From Progne subis subis (taxonomy: Eukaryota > Chordata > Aves > Passeriformes > Hirundinidae): a stretch of 64,000 nucleotides of DNA. This document shows positions 1 through 12,600 of the stretch, piece by piece; position 1 is the stretch's first letter, and each line of letters starts with the position of its first letter. Below the pieces are notes generated by a model. That model saw nothing but the letters and a program-made list of their open reading frames with translations. It ran no database searches and was not told the origin of the DNA. The translations under genes and the position numbers were made by a program. Where the stretch lies: contig JAKJHU010000611.1 in NCBI GenBank assembly GCA_022316685.1, positions 62,001 to 126,000 of the forward strand. The letters run 5' to 3'.

Positions 1-667
1 TTCTAGCGAAGAATGGCAATCAGTCATGATTAGTATTTGGAAGATTGTTCACACACTAGGGGAAACGTACAGCAAATGAGTTGTTCATACCAACTTGTAA
101 ATGTACTTTTACGAATATGTGTTAGATTACATGTCTTAAAAGGAGTATAGCAAGTGATAAGTGACAAAAAATAAGAAAAAGGGTTCTGTGATAGGGATAA
201 AGTGAACATCTGGGCAGCTGATGGAGTATGATAAAGCAAGATACATAATGAGGGCATGAAGGAGACTAGGGAGAGCAAGAATTACTTCATAAGGAAAAAT
301 AAGTACTGTGTAAAAACTAGCAAATTGATATCTAAAATATTTGTCATTAAATGGTAAAGTATAGGCACAAAACATAGATGGGTGAATGTACTGGAGGTAA
401 AGAACACCCCATCCCATCCCTTTGCAAGGGGAAAGATTTGCTTTCATATGGGGAGTGTGGAGGGACCCAACCTTGTTTTGATTTCAGTTCCAGTTCAGCT
501 GGAGTTGGAAAGGTTAAGCATTTCCAGTTGCAGAAAACAGTGCTTTGTTTTTCAAAGGGTAGCGTATGCACATCCTCAAAGTGCAGGTGATTGTGCTTGG
601 CTGCATAGTGAAACATGCTAAAAGAAAACAAATTATGCTGCTAATGTGAATTGTTCTGCCTTGTTAG
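1..667 (+). other. Upstream intron of ZNF512 (5' exon not in window)
   Basis: AT-rich sequence with no coding pattern that I can support. The first recognisable ZNF512 exon starts at 668 with a phase-0 acceptor, so at least one upstream exon with the start codon must lie outside the window or be unrecognised here. The short open frames in this stretch show no family resemblance. Confidence 0.5.
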
Positions 668-3600
668 GACACCAGGACTGGACATCACAGACAGCAGAAG
701 CTCAAGAAGCCCTTGGGAAATAAAAAGTATGTGGATGGTTTTTTGTCTTAATTTGATTGCAGGCAAGAAAAAAACTGAGGGAATCCTAGTGGAACACTAT
801 AACTGATCTTTATAAATATTCCGACTTTTAAGAGTTGCCGCAATTTTAATTAGTGTGTTGAGAGTCTCAGCTGACTTCACTTACTGGTTTCTAGGAAAAG
901 TGCTTTTCTGACACTTCAGTGTGTATTAGCTTTCTCTTTTTTTTTGAGGATTTTAACATTGTCTAGATAAATATTTTAAGTCCAATAACAAATGGTGCTC
1001 TGAAATCTATGTATTTTGGGTGTGAGTGAGTGCAACTTTAATGTGAGAAATCCTCTCCCCATGCTTCTGCAGTACCTCCTGAAACATAGTATGTAATGAC
1101 CTGACCTGATGCCAACAGTGTTCCCCCCTTATTAATTCCTGGATTGACATGTTAAAAGGTGAGCTCTACAGCTCAGAGTATTAATAGAATTAATAGAATG
1201 GCCATCAGTCATCACTCGAGTGATCTAGTTATTTCAGTTGGTAATTGTAGTAGCAATGGGTTACATTGCAAAATGTTTCTGTTCCTCTTTCCTCTTTACA
1301 TAAATGCATATACATATAAATGCAAATAAACATATTTGCCCAGAGAGTAGATATTTTGTGTTTCTTTGACACCTCATTCAATTTGCTGTCCTGTACAGGA
1401 ATGCAGATGTCCAGGAATTTCAAGGCCTGAGAGAAATACCTTGGAAGAGTGAAGCAAAGTTCCATCTGATCTTTAGGAAAAAAATGCAGTGCTGCTGATT
1501 AGTCTAAAGTAGTGTTACTGTAGTGTGATTTGTAGGATATACTGGAAGGTTGTCTTCACTGCTGAAACCCTTGCTAGTTAAAATTCTTACTGGCATGAAG
1601 TCTTTCAATAGTGTAGTGCCAGCCCTGATTCTGGGAATAGAGACTGAAGGAGATCTTGACCTTTGTGGGATAGAAAATGTCTCTTTTGTAACGGTGGGTT
1701 GCAGAAATATTCTTATATTCCAGTGATAAATGCATATTTTTAAGTTAAGATTCACTTGCACCTGCTTCTAAAGTTGAAAGTTTGAGGTAGGAAGAATATT
1801 TTCTTCTGTTTCTCTTGAGAACTTAATAATGTCATTATCAAAAAGGTATACTGAAAAACAACATTGAGGATGTTTTCTCTTGCTGGCACTTTACAGTTCC
1901 CAAAACTCAGGAGATTCAGTGAACAGTGAGATTAATTTTTAGAATACTTGGGAAGATTAAAAGGATGTTATCTGTCAAATTTATTGTGATTGTGTCTATA
2001 TGTATCTGTATACACAGGAATTCAACTTGATGTTTTCCAGGTCTAAGCAACTTGAGGAGGTGGAAACTTCTGTTCTAGAAGTGAACAGTAACTATGATGA
2101 CACAGTCACCAGCATTTCCTCTGCCTCACCGAAGGGCCCAGTGAATGGGAGTGCGGAGCCCAGGAGCAAGCGGACTATTCGCAGGCCTGCTTACTGGTTA
2201 GAAATGAGAGGAATGAAAAACAGTGTTAACAAATCTTCAGAAAAAAAAGGTATTTATCACTGTTGATCCAAGGCAAACTGATTTTTTCTCTTGTTCGTCA
2301 GTGAGAGATTAGTTTGCTCCTGAAAGACATGCTACAATTCAACCAAAAATTACAAGCTTGCTAGTGCTGTTCACATATAGAAAGAAATGAACTTCTGCCA
2401 CTGCACAAATACAGATACAGTTCTCTGACATTACACAGTTCTTTTTGAGTGACTTGTCTATTAAAGTAATCATTCTGTGGCTGAAATCAGTTCTTTCTGT
2501 GGAAGAGATAAGTATAAGAGTTACACCAATCATATCAGAAATAAGCTTCACGAGTTTTAAATATAGAACCATCAACACTAAAGATGTAGCAAAGGCGACC
2601 ATTCAGCAGAATTTGGAATTAGACACAGCTTTTGTGGTTGGTAGATTATTATTTTTTAAGGATAGCTTTATTTTCTCATGTTTGTCAATTACAATTTTCT
2701 GATTTGGAATGGTTTAGGTTCTTAGGTTGTTGTAAGAGCATTCAGATTTTCCTGGCCTAGGAGCTGTTTTCCAAACTTCTTGTGTGGCAGAGTATCAAAA
2801 CTTCAGTCTTCTTTAATACGCTTTCTTCTTACCTCTTAAGTCAGGATCCATACTCAGTTCTGTTGTGGGGAGAGGCAAATTCGGTAGATTGATAGAAGCG
2901 AGATTTTTGTAGCTGCATACCCCCAGGTCCAGCCAGTAGCAAGAGTGTGTAAGTATTCCTGTAGGAGCAAACAGGGACGCACAACAAAAACAGTAGCCAT
3001 GCAGATCAGCATTCGCACAAACAGCACCAACAGCCTCCATCCTTAAATACTCAATCTCCTCAGTACCTGACCTTTGGGTCCCAGTCTCCTCAGTTGCTGG
3101 TCCATGGATGTACTGGCCCCTGAGGCCCGCAGAGCTGTGCCAGTGGCAAGTGAAGAGCTCCTTACAGAGAGGCTCATACTCACAGACCCTGGTGTCAGAC
3201 ATGACAAGATTTGAATACTGACCAGTCACCTCTTTACAAGCAAGTGTTCTTTGCTATCCTTTTACTCCTGTATTTTCCCACACTTGATCAACCCCAAATG
3301 AGGTATTTCTCTCCCTTTCCCTCCCTTTGATACCACTCCTAAAATACCCCAGTCTTGTGTAATCCTGATCTGTTCTCCACTCAGATCCCAGGTGCTGCAT
3401 AACCCTAGGCAGTAACACCACGCTCTCCCTTCTCACTGTTCTCCCCTTCCCCCTTCCAAAGGGTGCTTCAGAGAGGGGGTGGTTCCCACTCACTTATCCT
3501 TGTGAGTCTCCTGGGACAGACCCAGGAGGAAGATGTCTGTTTCTTAAAGTCTATAATTGGTGTTCCCTGCTTACCATTGTGCTTCTGTGCTCATCTGTAT

Positions 3601-6600
3601 TCATGGAGTTAAGACTTTGATAGGCTTGGAGATATTCAGGGCAGGCATGATATTATTTGGGTTTCTGTATGCTTCTTTTTGTGTGAGTCAGGTGAGGTTT
3701 TTATGACATAACCTAGCACTTTCTGTCTCTTTTCCTGAGGATTATTTTTCAGGCCATACTGTGGCACTGTTTCTTCCATTCCTGTTGTATCAGAGTACTG
3801 TGGGCTATGGGGTGCCTAAATGTGTCTGGTTCACTGGTGTCCAGGTGCCTCACAAGAACTACTTTTGTTTTTTTTGACTAAGTATTGAATACGAGGATAA
3901 GATGAGGCAGCAGTAGACTCACTCAAAGCCGTTATCCAGACTGAATAGCAAGACTGAAGCATATCTGTTCTTACTTATCAGGAGAAGTACTCTTGAAAGG
4001 CAAGAGGAAATCTGAACAAAGGGAAGGCAGAGATGTTAAAGACTCTCCCAAGAAGAAGCAGAAGATTTCGGGTAATACAAATAACTTGTCATTCCTAATT
4101 ACAAGCCTCCAGGTACTTCAGAATTCTCTGCCCAAATGACATCTGGAGTGTTCAAATTCTGTGTCTGATTCTGAATGTTTTGTTCTAGGAAACCATTGAC
4201 TAGTGTCTGCTTACGCCGTGGGAGGTGATCTAATTTCAGTCTGTCTTAGAAGTCCAACAAAGGGAGGGAGGAAGGGAATTATAGGCCAGTCTGCATCATT
4301 TCAACTTCCCAAAAGATTATCGACTAAATAATCAGACACATTACTTGGAAACATCTGGAGGCTGAGTAGCTGATAGCAGCAATAAGCGTTTATTAAGAAG
4401 AAATCAAACCCAAGCACTTTTTTTTTGCCACAAAGACCAAGAGGGAAAATGCTTGACATCATAGGTCTTTCACTCCTTCAAAAGGTTTGTCAATCAGTGG
4501 TTAGGTGCAAAGGAAGGTGTACAAGTGGTGAAAGTAGGAGCAGGTGACACGGAAGTGCACAGATGCCATCCAGTCTTGCAAGGATGAGGTTAGGAAAGCC
4601 AAATCCAGCCTGGAGTTGAATCTGGCAAAGGATGTGAACAGCAACAAGAAAAGATTCTACAAGTACGTGAACAGCAAAGGGAAGACCAGGGGAGGTGTGA
4701 GTGCACTGCTCATCAGAGCAGGGGAGCTGGTGACAAATGACACAGAAAAGGCTGAGGTACTCAATGTTTTTGGTGATTTGATCTTTATCAGTTAAAGGAA
4801 TCCTTCAGGAATCCCAGGAGCCTGAGACCACACAGAGGAAAGGTCTGGAACAAGGAAACTCTACACTCAGTGAAAGAGGTCAAGGTTAAAGCACTTAAAC
4901 AAACTGGATTTACCAAATGATTTGCCAGTAGTCTCGATTAAGTGGGAAGGTCTGAGAGGATTGGAGGTTAGCCTGTGTGACACACATCTGCAGGATGGGT
5001 CAGAAGGAGGATCCAGGAAACTACAGACATGTTGCTGTGGCCTTAGTGCCAGGCAAGGTCATGAAGCAGATTATCTTGGGTACTATCATGTGATATCTAC
5101 CAGACAACATGGTGATCAGGCCCAGGCAGATTGAGTTTAGGAATGGCAGGTACTGCTTGACTAACCTGATGTCCTTCTATGACAAGGTGATGCACTTAAC
5201 AGATGAAAGAAAGGCTGTGGATGTTATTTACCTGCACTTCAGTAAAGCCTTCTGACATCATTTCCCACATCATTCTTCTGGAAAAACTGGATGCTCATGG
5301 CTTACCCACTCTTTGCTGGGTAGAAAATTGGCTGGGACTAGAGAGTCCTGGGGAATGGAGTGACATCCGTCTGGGGCCGGTCAACAATTGTCTTCCCCAG
5401 TGTCCTGTATTTGGCCAGTCCAGTTTAATATCTTTATTGAAGATCTAGATGAGGGGATTGAACACACGTTCAGTGAGTTCGCAGGTGACACCAAGTGGGA
5501 TTGGATGTGGATCTGCTAGAGAGCAAGAAGGCTCTGCAGAGGAAATGGAACAGGCTGGAATAATGGGCCAAGGCAAACAGTGTGAGGGTCAACAAGGCCA
5601 AGTGCCAGGTCCTGCCCTTGGGTCGCTATAACCCCATTAAGCACTCCAGGCTGGGGCAGAGGGGCTGGAAAAAGCCCTGTGAGTGTTGGTCAAGAGTGGT
5701 TCAACACAAGCCCAGCTGTGCCCAGGTAGGCAAGAGGCCAGCCAGTGGCACCCGGGCTGTGCCAGCTCTGGGGCAGCAGCAGGGCCAAGGCAGTGCCCGC
5801 CCCCTGTGCCGGCACTGCTGGGGCACCTCCAGTGCTGGGGGCAGATCTGGAACCCTCCTGACAAGAGAGAGCTGCTGGGGCTGGAGCGTGTCCAGGGGAA
5901 GAGAACAGAGCTGGGGAAGGGATTGGAGCCCCAGGAGAGGCTGAGGGAGCTAGGAAAGGGGCTCAGCCTGGAGAAAAGGAGGCTCACGGGGGGAGCTTGT
6001 GGCTCTTCACAACTCCCTGACAGGAGGGTGGAGCTGGGTGGGTGTCAGGCTCTGCTTCCACGGAACAAGTGAGAGGACAAGGGGAAATGGCCTCAAGTTG
6101 CAGCAGGTTTAGATGTGATACTGGGAGCAATTTTTTGCCCCCAAAGGACTGTCCAACCTGGGCACAGCTGCCCAGAGCATTGGTGGCAACCCCATTTGAG
6201 GAGGGATTTGAAAAGTGTTGACACTTTTCTTGGGGACATGAGTTAGTGGTGGCCTTGGTGGCGCTGGGGAACTGTTGAACTTGATGGTCTTATAGGGCTT
6301 TTCCAGCCTAAACCATTTATGATTCTAAGTTCCATGGGGCCTGACAGGTTGCACTGAGTGCTGAGAGCTGGCTGATGTCATTGCGAGGCCGCTCTTATCT
6401 TCGAAAGGTTATAGCGACTGGCAGAGGTTCCTGGAGGCTGGAAGAGAGAAAATACCACTCGTATCTTCAAGGACAGAAAGAAGGAAAATCTGGAGAACTA
6501 CAGGCCAGTCAGCCTCACCTCAGTCCCTGGGAAGCTGATGGAGAAAATCATTCTGGAAAGCATTTCCAAACACGTAAAGGACAAGATGGGGATTTGGAGT

Positions 6601-9600
6601 AGTCAACATGGATTCATGCAGGGCAAATCATGCTTAAATGAACCTGATAGCCTTTTACAATGAGGTCACTTGCTTGGTGAAATAGGAGTATAGAAAGATG
6701 GTTCATCCTCTCTCCCTACAGTCAATTCTAACTATGATTTTCATCACCAAGGACTTAGAAGGATATAGACAGCGCAAAGCTGAAAGTGACAGCAAGTGTA
6801 TTGGAGAACAGGCTAAAAGTTGAAGTGGTCTTGACAATAGAAAAACAATTTACAAATAGGACAGAGAACAGTGTACAATTAAGATTATATAGTTTGGGAA
6901 GAAATACTGTTTTTTCACAGCTGAAAAACAAAGAGCAGCCTCCCAGGAGTCAATGCTTCAGAAGAGGCTTCAAGATCTATAACAGATCAAAAGCTGACTA
7001 CGGACCAGCAACGTCATAGTTACTTTTAAAAAGGCAGATGTTAGCCTGAGAGCTTTGAGGAGGAATGTAGACTGTGAAGTCATTAGACATGTGGAGTAAT
7101 TCTTTTGCTCTAAGGCACAGTCACCATGGGGTGCTGTTCCAGGAGTAGGTAGTCCCATTCAGGAAACGTGTGGGACAACTGAAGGGGACTAGGGAGATGA
7201 GAGCAAAAAGCATAATCCATACTGAAACAGTAAGAGTTTTTTGGTCTAAAGAAGACGGGAATGAGTAGAGAAATGAGGCTCCATTTTGATTGTCATCAGA
7301 TGTACTCAGCAAAACTGTGCACAGATGATGTTTCAGTGTGAAGACTTCCCATCACCTGAACTTTGTGTATGAACAACCATAGAACTTACAAATATTTGGG
7401 TGGGACTAATGCCTGCCACTATAAATGGATTTTGAAAGAGAGTAGGAAACATAATCTTGACATTGCTTTAAAAAAAAACAAAGCACTGAACATTTCCGAA
7501 TAATTTTTATACAGCAGACTAAATAGCAGCCTTCTAGCAAAAAAAATCTTGATTTTTATTGTAACAGAACTAAGTCTTCTGGCTTGTCTTGTTTGTGTTA
7601 TAACAGGGAAAAAACAGCAAACTGGAACAAAACAAAACTCCAGAACGAAAGGCCACTGTGTTCAAAAAGAGCCAGAAACCTATGACACAGGTAAGAAGAG
7701 GCAGTAGCTAAACATTTTTAATGAAGCAGATAAAAGATAAATGTGAATCTAGGATTTGAATCTGAGCAACAGCTGTGTTTCTGGTGTTTCCATTCAGTAG
7801 TTCACTTCACTTTACTGTTGACAAAGAAAAGCTGGCTGCTGTCCTGGTGCTGTGTTAGTACTGCAGAGCAGGACTGAAAGGACTGCACCCTGCCTGAGTG
7901 TAGTTCCATATGCTCTTGGCATTGCATAATGTAATAGTGAAGAGGGATTCACTTTATGAACTGAACAAAAAGCCTACAAAAATAGTAACAGCATTAGACT
8001 CATAAAAATATTTACAGTTTTTACTCAGCAGAATATGTTTCCAGGAAAAAACGTGGTAGCTGTTGCTGCCAGATCACCTTTCCTGGGAACCAGAGACCCA
8101 AGCAATCTAGAAAAGTTGTGGAAAAATTAAATTAGCCTTGATTCAGTGACTTGGTATTTGTAGATCACAGTAGTCATTAAACACCCCAGTTTTCTGCCAA
8201 GTGCTGTTTGATTCACAAATTTTTCACCAGCCTGGGCATGTTATTATTGGGATAAGAGAACAGGCTTTGGATCTTGTTAGGGTAAGAATTCAGGTGGATG
8301 GTTGCTAAACCACTTTCTTCCCAGAACCCATTTCAGTAATTTATAATCCTTGAGGGTTATGCCAAACTTTTGCTTGAGATTTCATAAAGAGGCCAGAAAC
8401 TGGAAATCATGCCACACAGGGTGCTTTTCCCTGGCTGTTGATTAACTTGACCTGGTGGTCTGTGACTGCTTTTACTATGATAAAACTTTTGCCAGAAGAA
8501 GAGCATGCTAAAGTAATTGTGTGACAGAAATTAACAAAGGAAAATGTCCGCTGGTCAAGCAGAAGAAAGAAGAATGGTCCTTACTTGGGAATGGTAGGTT
8601 AAGAGTGTTTGTAAAATGCGCTTTGAAAAGCAGTGATGTGTGCTGTGTGACATTGCATACCCAAGGCTGTAAATAAGCTACACGTACCGAAGTGCAGCTG
8701 GACTCAAGTTTGTGACCTGATTCATTTTAGAGCTCTCTGTGCACATCGAAGGAGAAAAAAAAAGGATGTTGTGTTAGCACTGGTATTCTAAATATTGTGT
8801 TTTGACAGGTAGTATGGAAGAGCAATGGTCTTTAGAGATTCAGGACAAAGGCCGAGTTACCTGTCCAACATGCCGGGCTGTGGTGAGAAAGACTGTAGAA
8901 GGACTGAAGAAACATATGGTAAATTGCAGGAAGGTAAGAACACAAGAGATGAGCAATGGTTTCTTTACTCCTCTTCAGCTTACTGATAGAAATGCCTGCT
9001 TGTTTTGTATTGTATTTAAAACCAGTTTCATCTCATCATCATGTCCCTAAGCAAGAGTCCTTTATACATCTGTAAGAATAGTGCTTGGTGCTTCTTGCCC
9101 AGCCTTTTGCCGGAGGTTTGGGATAGTGAACAAAGGTGTAGTTATTTCATTGGTCCACTAAATTTTAGATTCCATAAAATCTGTTCTTAGAAGACAGTTA
9201 CCAGGCCCAAATAAATTGTTCTGCTCTCCCGCTCCTTTGCCCCAAAGAGTTTTCCACTACTTTGGTTAATTTACAGTTAAATGCACCAAGTCCTTGTTTA
9301 TTTCTAGGAAATGTTCACATGTCATCACTGCGGGAAGCAGCTGAAGTCTTTAGCAGGGATGAAATACCATGTCATGGCGGACCATAACAATCAGGTAACA
9401 CAACTACTGTGCATCTGAAACTCCTGCAGGCAGAACAGGCTTTGGTCCTTTCCTGGTACACACACAGAAACAGAACACAGAGTGTTTTTTTCGAGTGTTG
9501 TAGCTGTTTGAATCTAGTCTATTACTTTTCCAGTGAGATTTGGCATCTGAAAAACAGTAGAAATGTTACTAGAGATGGCATGCAACATCATAGAAAGAGA

Positions 9601-12600
9601 GATGAATTTCTGTTTAGGCTAGTAATAAGTCACACATAAAAGGCATTCCCAATCAGAAGTAAAAAGATTAGGCTGCAATTTTCAGTCCTTTGCTAGAAAG
9701 GAGGAGGTTTTTCTACATCCAGAGCAGACTAGATTTGAGGTAAAACAGCAGAAGTAGCAATTGGTTCTCATCTCTCTTCCGTAAAAATACTAATCTAACA
9801 CTAGATTAGTACTGATACTACAATCTGCTTCTCCTCTTTGTTCTTATTTTAAAGAAGGCAATGTCTCCTCTTGTAGTTGTGAAGAATTAGAACTTTTGAA
9901 AATGTCATTTGGAAGTTTGTGTAAAATTCAGGTAATTCACTCTGATTTTTTTGCACAATTCCCAGTACTGCAGTTTCTGAACCAACAGCTATATTAGTAA
10001 ATTATGCAGGTCTGGGATCATGTTCTGGCCATGAAGATTAGGTCTGTCACTGAGTTCTATCTTTTTACTCAGTCTAGGTGTAATATTAGGTAAAGTAGGA
10101 AAAAATATACAGTAACTATCAGAGAGAGAATAAGGAACTTGAGCTATAGCGTAGCACAGATGAGTAACTGTTAGATGCAGTCTGCTTCACTTTAGTCAGG
10201 CTAAGTGGAAACAGTAGGGCCAATAAATGTTTAATATGCATCATTTTATGTCAGTTTACTCCTTGTAAAGATAATTCCTCTTTGGTTTAACCCCAGCCAG
10301 CATCCAAGCCCCATGCAGCCCCTTCACTCTCTCCTCCCGCCCCTCGCAGGACAGGGCAGATAATCAAAGTGAGAAAACTCATGGGTTGAGATAAAGACAG
10401 TTCAATAGATAAAGCACCCAGTCAAAGCAAAACAATTCATTCGCCACTTGGGTAGGAAGGTCCAGACATCTCCAGGACCATAGGGCTCCATCACTCATAA
10501 CAGTGGCTTGGGACAATAAACACCATGACTCTGAACATCCGCCCCCTTCCTCCTTCTTCCCCCAGCTTTATATGCTGAGCATGATACTGTATGGTCTGGA
10601 ATATCCTTGTGATCACTTGGGGTCAGCTGTCCCAGCAACGTCCCCTCCCAACTGCTTGTGCACTCCCAGACCACTCGATGGCGGAGCAGTACGAGAAAAG
10701 CCCTTAGCGCTGTGCAAGGGCTGCTCAGCAATAGCAAAACCATCTCTATGCTATCAACCCAGTTCTGAGCACAGATCAAAAACACAGTCCCATACCAATC
10801 GTCGCTTCAGCCATAAACAGCACAGATATAGAAAGTGATCATTATAGTAAAAAAAATACACATCTGTAAAATCATATGTTGCAGAGATTTAATTATTTTA
10901 GAAGCTTTCCTGTGATCGCAATGCGCAAAGCAACCACACGGAGATAAGAGATTTGCAGGGCAGAGGTGTTCCTCAGAGAGAGCCTAAGGCGGAACCAAGG
11001 CCGAGAGCCTCTCTGCCTGTTTATTTCTTTCTTTTTATACATTTGTGTGTCTGGCTGTGGATTGGCTTCTGGAGTTATCACCTCCCAGCCAAATGGCCAG
11101 ACCAACTGTCACTTACAATTGTTTTCAGGTTAGAAATAGGCAAACAAAGGACAGGGAATGAAAAACAAAGGATTTGTTTATGTTACATGTGTAGGAAAAG
11201 GCAAAAAACTGCTCCTAATATTGTACAGAAGCTAAAAAGACTGATTCCATCTTACGAACAATCAAAAGGCTTTAAAAAACTCAGAAAAACCAAGGTGACA
11301 CTTTCCTGCCCCAGTGTGTTGACTAGTGAATTCCCTTTGAGAAGAACTGTAAATGCTAAGCATCTTGTGTTTTTCGTTCATCTTTCTGCTGTGCTTTAGC
11401 CAGTTGTGAAGGAGGGTGAAGAATTGGACGAGCAGCTTGAGCGAGACCGCCTCCGGAAGGTTTTAAAGCGAATGGGAAAACTAAAGTGTACAAGGGAGGT
11501 AAGCTGCATTGTGCAGAGTGTGACTTAAACAGGAGTGAATGTGTAAACATAAAACATGAGAGTGCTGTCAAGTACGCTCTGGTGCTGGCCAGAGCAAGAT
11601 ATCTTTCAAGATCCCAGCTATGCTTTTAGGACAGAGTAGCATAGAATCATAGAATAGTTCGGGTTAAAAGACACCTTTAATAGTCATTTCAATGCCAATT
11701 CTTTGTTGCGGATTTTGTTTGTCTGAATAGACTAGCATTAAAGTTTTTTACCTGCCTGTCTGCTCTGTCAGAATAAGCAGTAGTGCTTTGGTTAGCAAAC
11801 TGGATCCTGTTCACACTGGTTGTGTAATCCCTTGAAGAACAGTTTTCTCCCATGTATTTTTCTTCTGTGTTGACAGGGGTGCACAGGCAGCTTCACCAGC
11901 ATAATGGGATACCTATATCATGTTAAAAAATGCGGGAAGGCTGCTTCCGAGCTGGAGAAAATGGCTATGAAGTGCCATCACTGTGGAAAAGCATACAGAT
12001 CAAAGGCAGGACTTGTCTACCACCTCCGATCTAAGCACGGGCCGGTGAGTGCGCCCTGCAGTGCTTATCAGGGGACTGTGATGGGACTTCAGCCACTCAG
12101 ATTTGAAACATGTGTAGGCTTTTGTCTGTTACTTTGTTGGGGAATTACAGATCACAGATCTTTTTATTTTTCCTGCCCCTGGATTATTTTGTCCTTGATC
12201 GTTTCCTTCTAGCAGCAGCTGTTGCTTGTCTGTGAAGTTTTTAATAGTAAATCAGCATGGCAGCAGTAAATGACCTGGCTTTTGCTCCATGAAAGAGTGA
12301 TTCTAACATAACTTGTGAGGTGCTTTCCTTTGCTCTTAAAAGACACCATTGGAGAACGGGCAGTCTTGTTGTCCATGAGGGTTTTACAGTGAATGATGGA
12401 ATACCTTTCAAGACTAGCAACTGCATGAAGCTCTCTACTTGAGCCTCATTGCTATGATCCCTGTAAGAAGATCTGGGGGTCTATCTGACTAGTGGGATGC
12501 ATTTCTGTCCTATGTCTGTGACAGTAAACCATAGCTGCTGCAGCCTATTTATGAGGGATTTGGCAAAACATTTATTCCCAGTATTTAGTTGTAACTGAAA

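Noticed and set aside
5582..6072. Open frames of 120-130 codons in the ZNF512 intron
   Set aside because: They lie in the non-coding 3' part of the CR1 copy at 4480-6335 and differ from the ORF2 frame.
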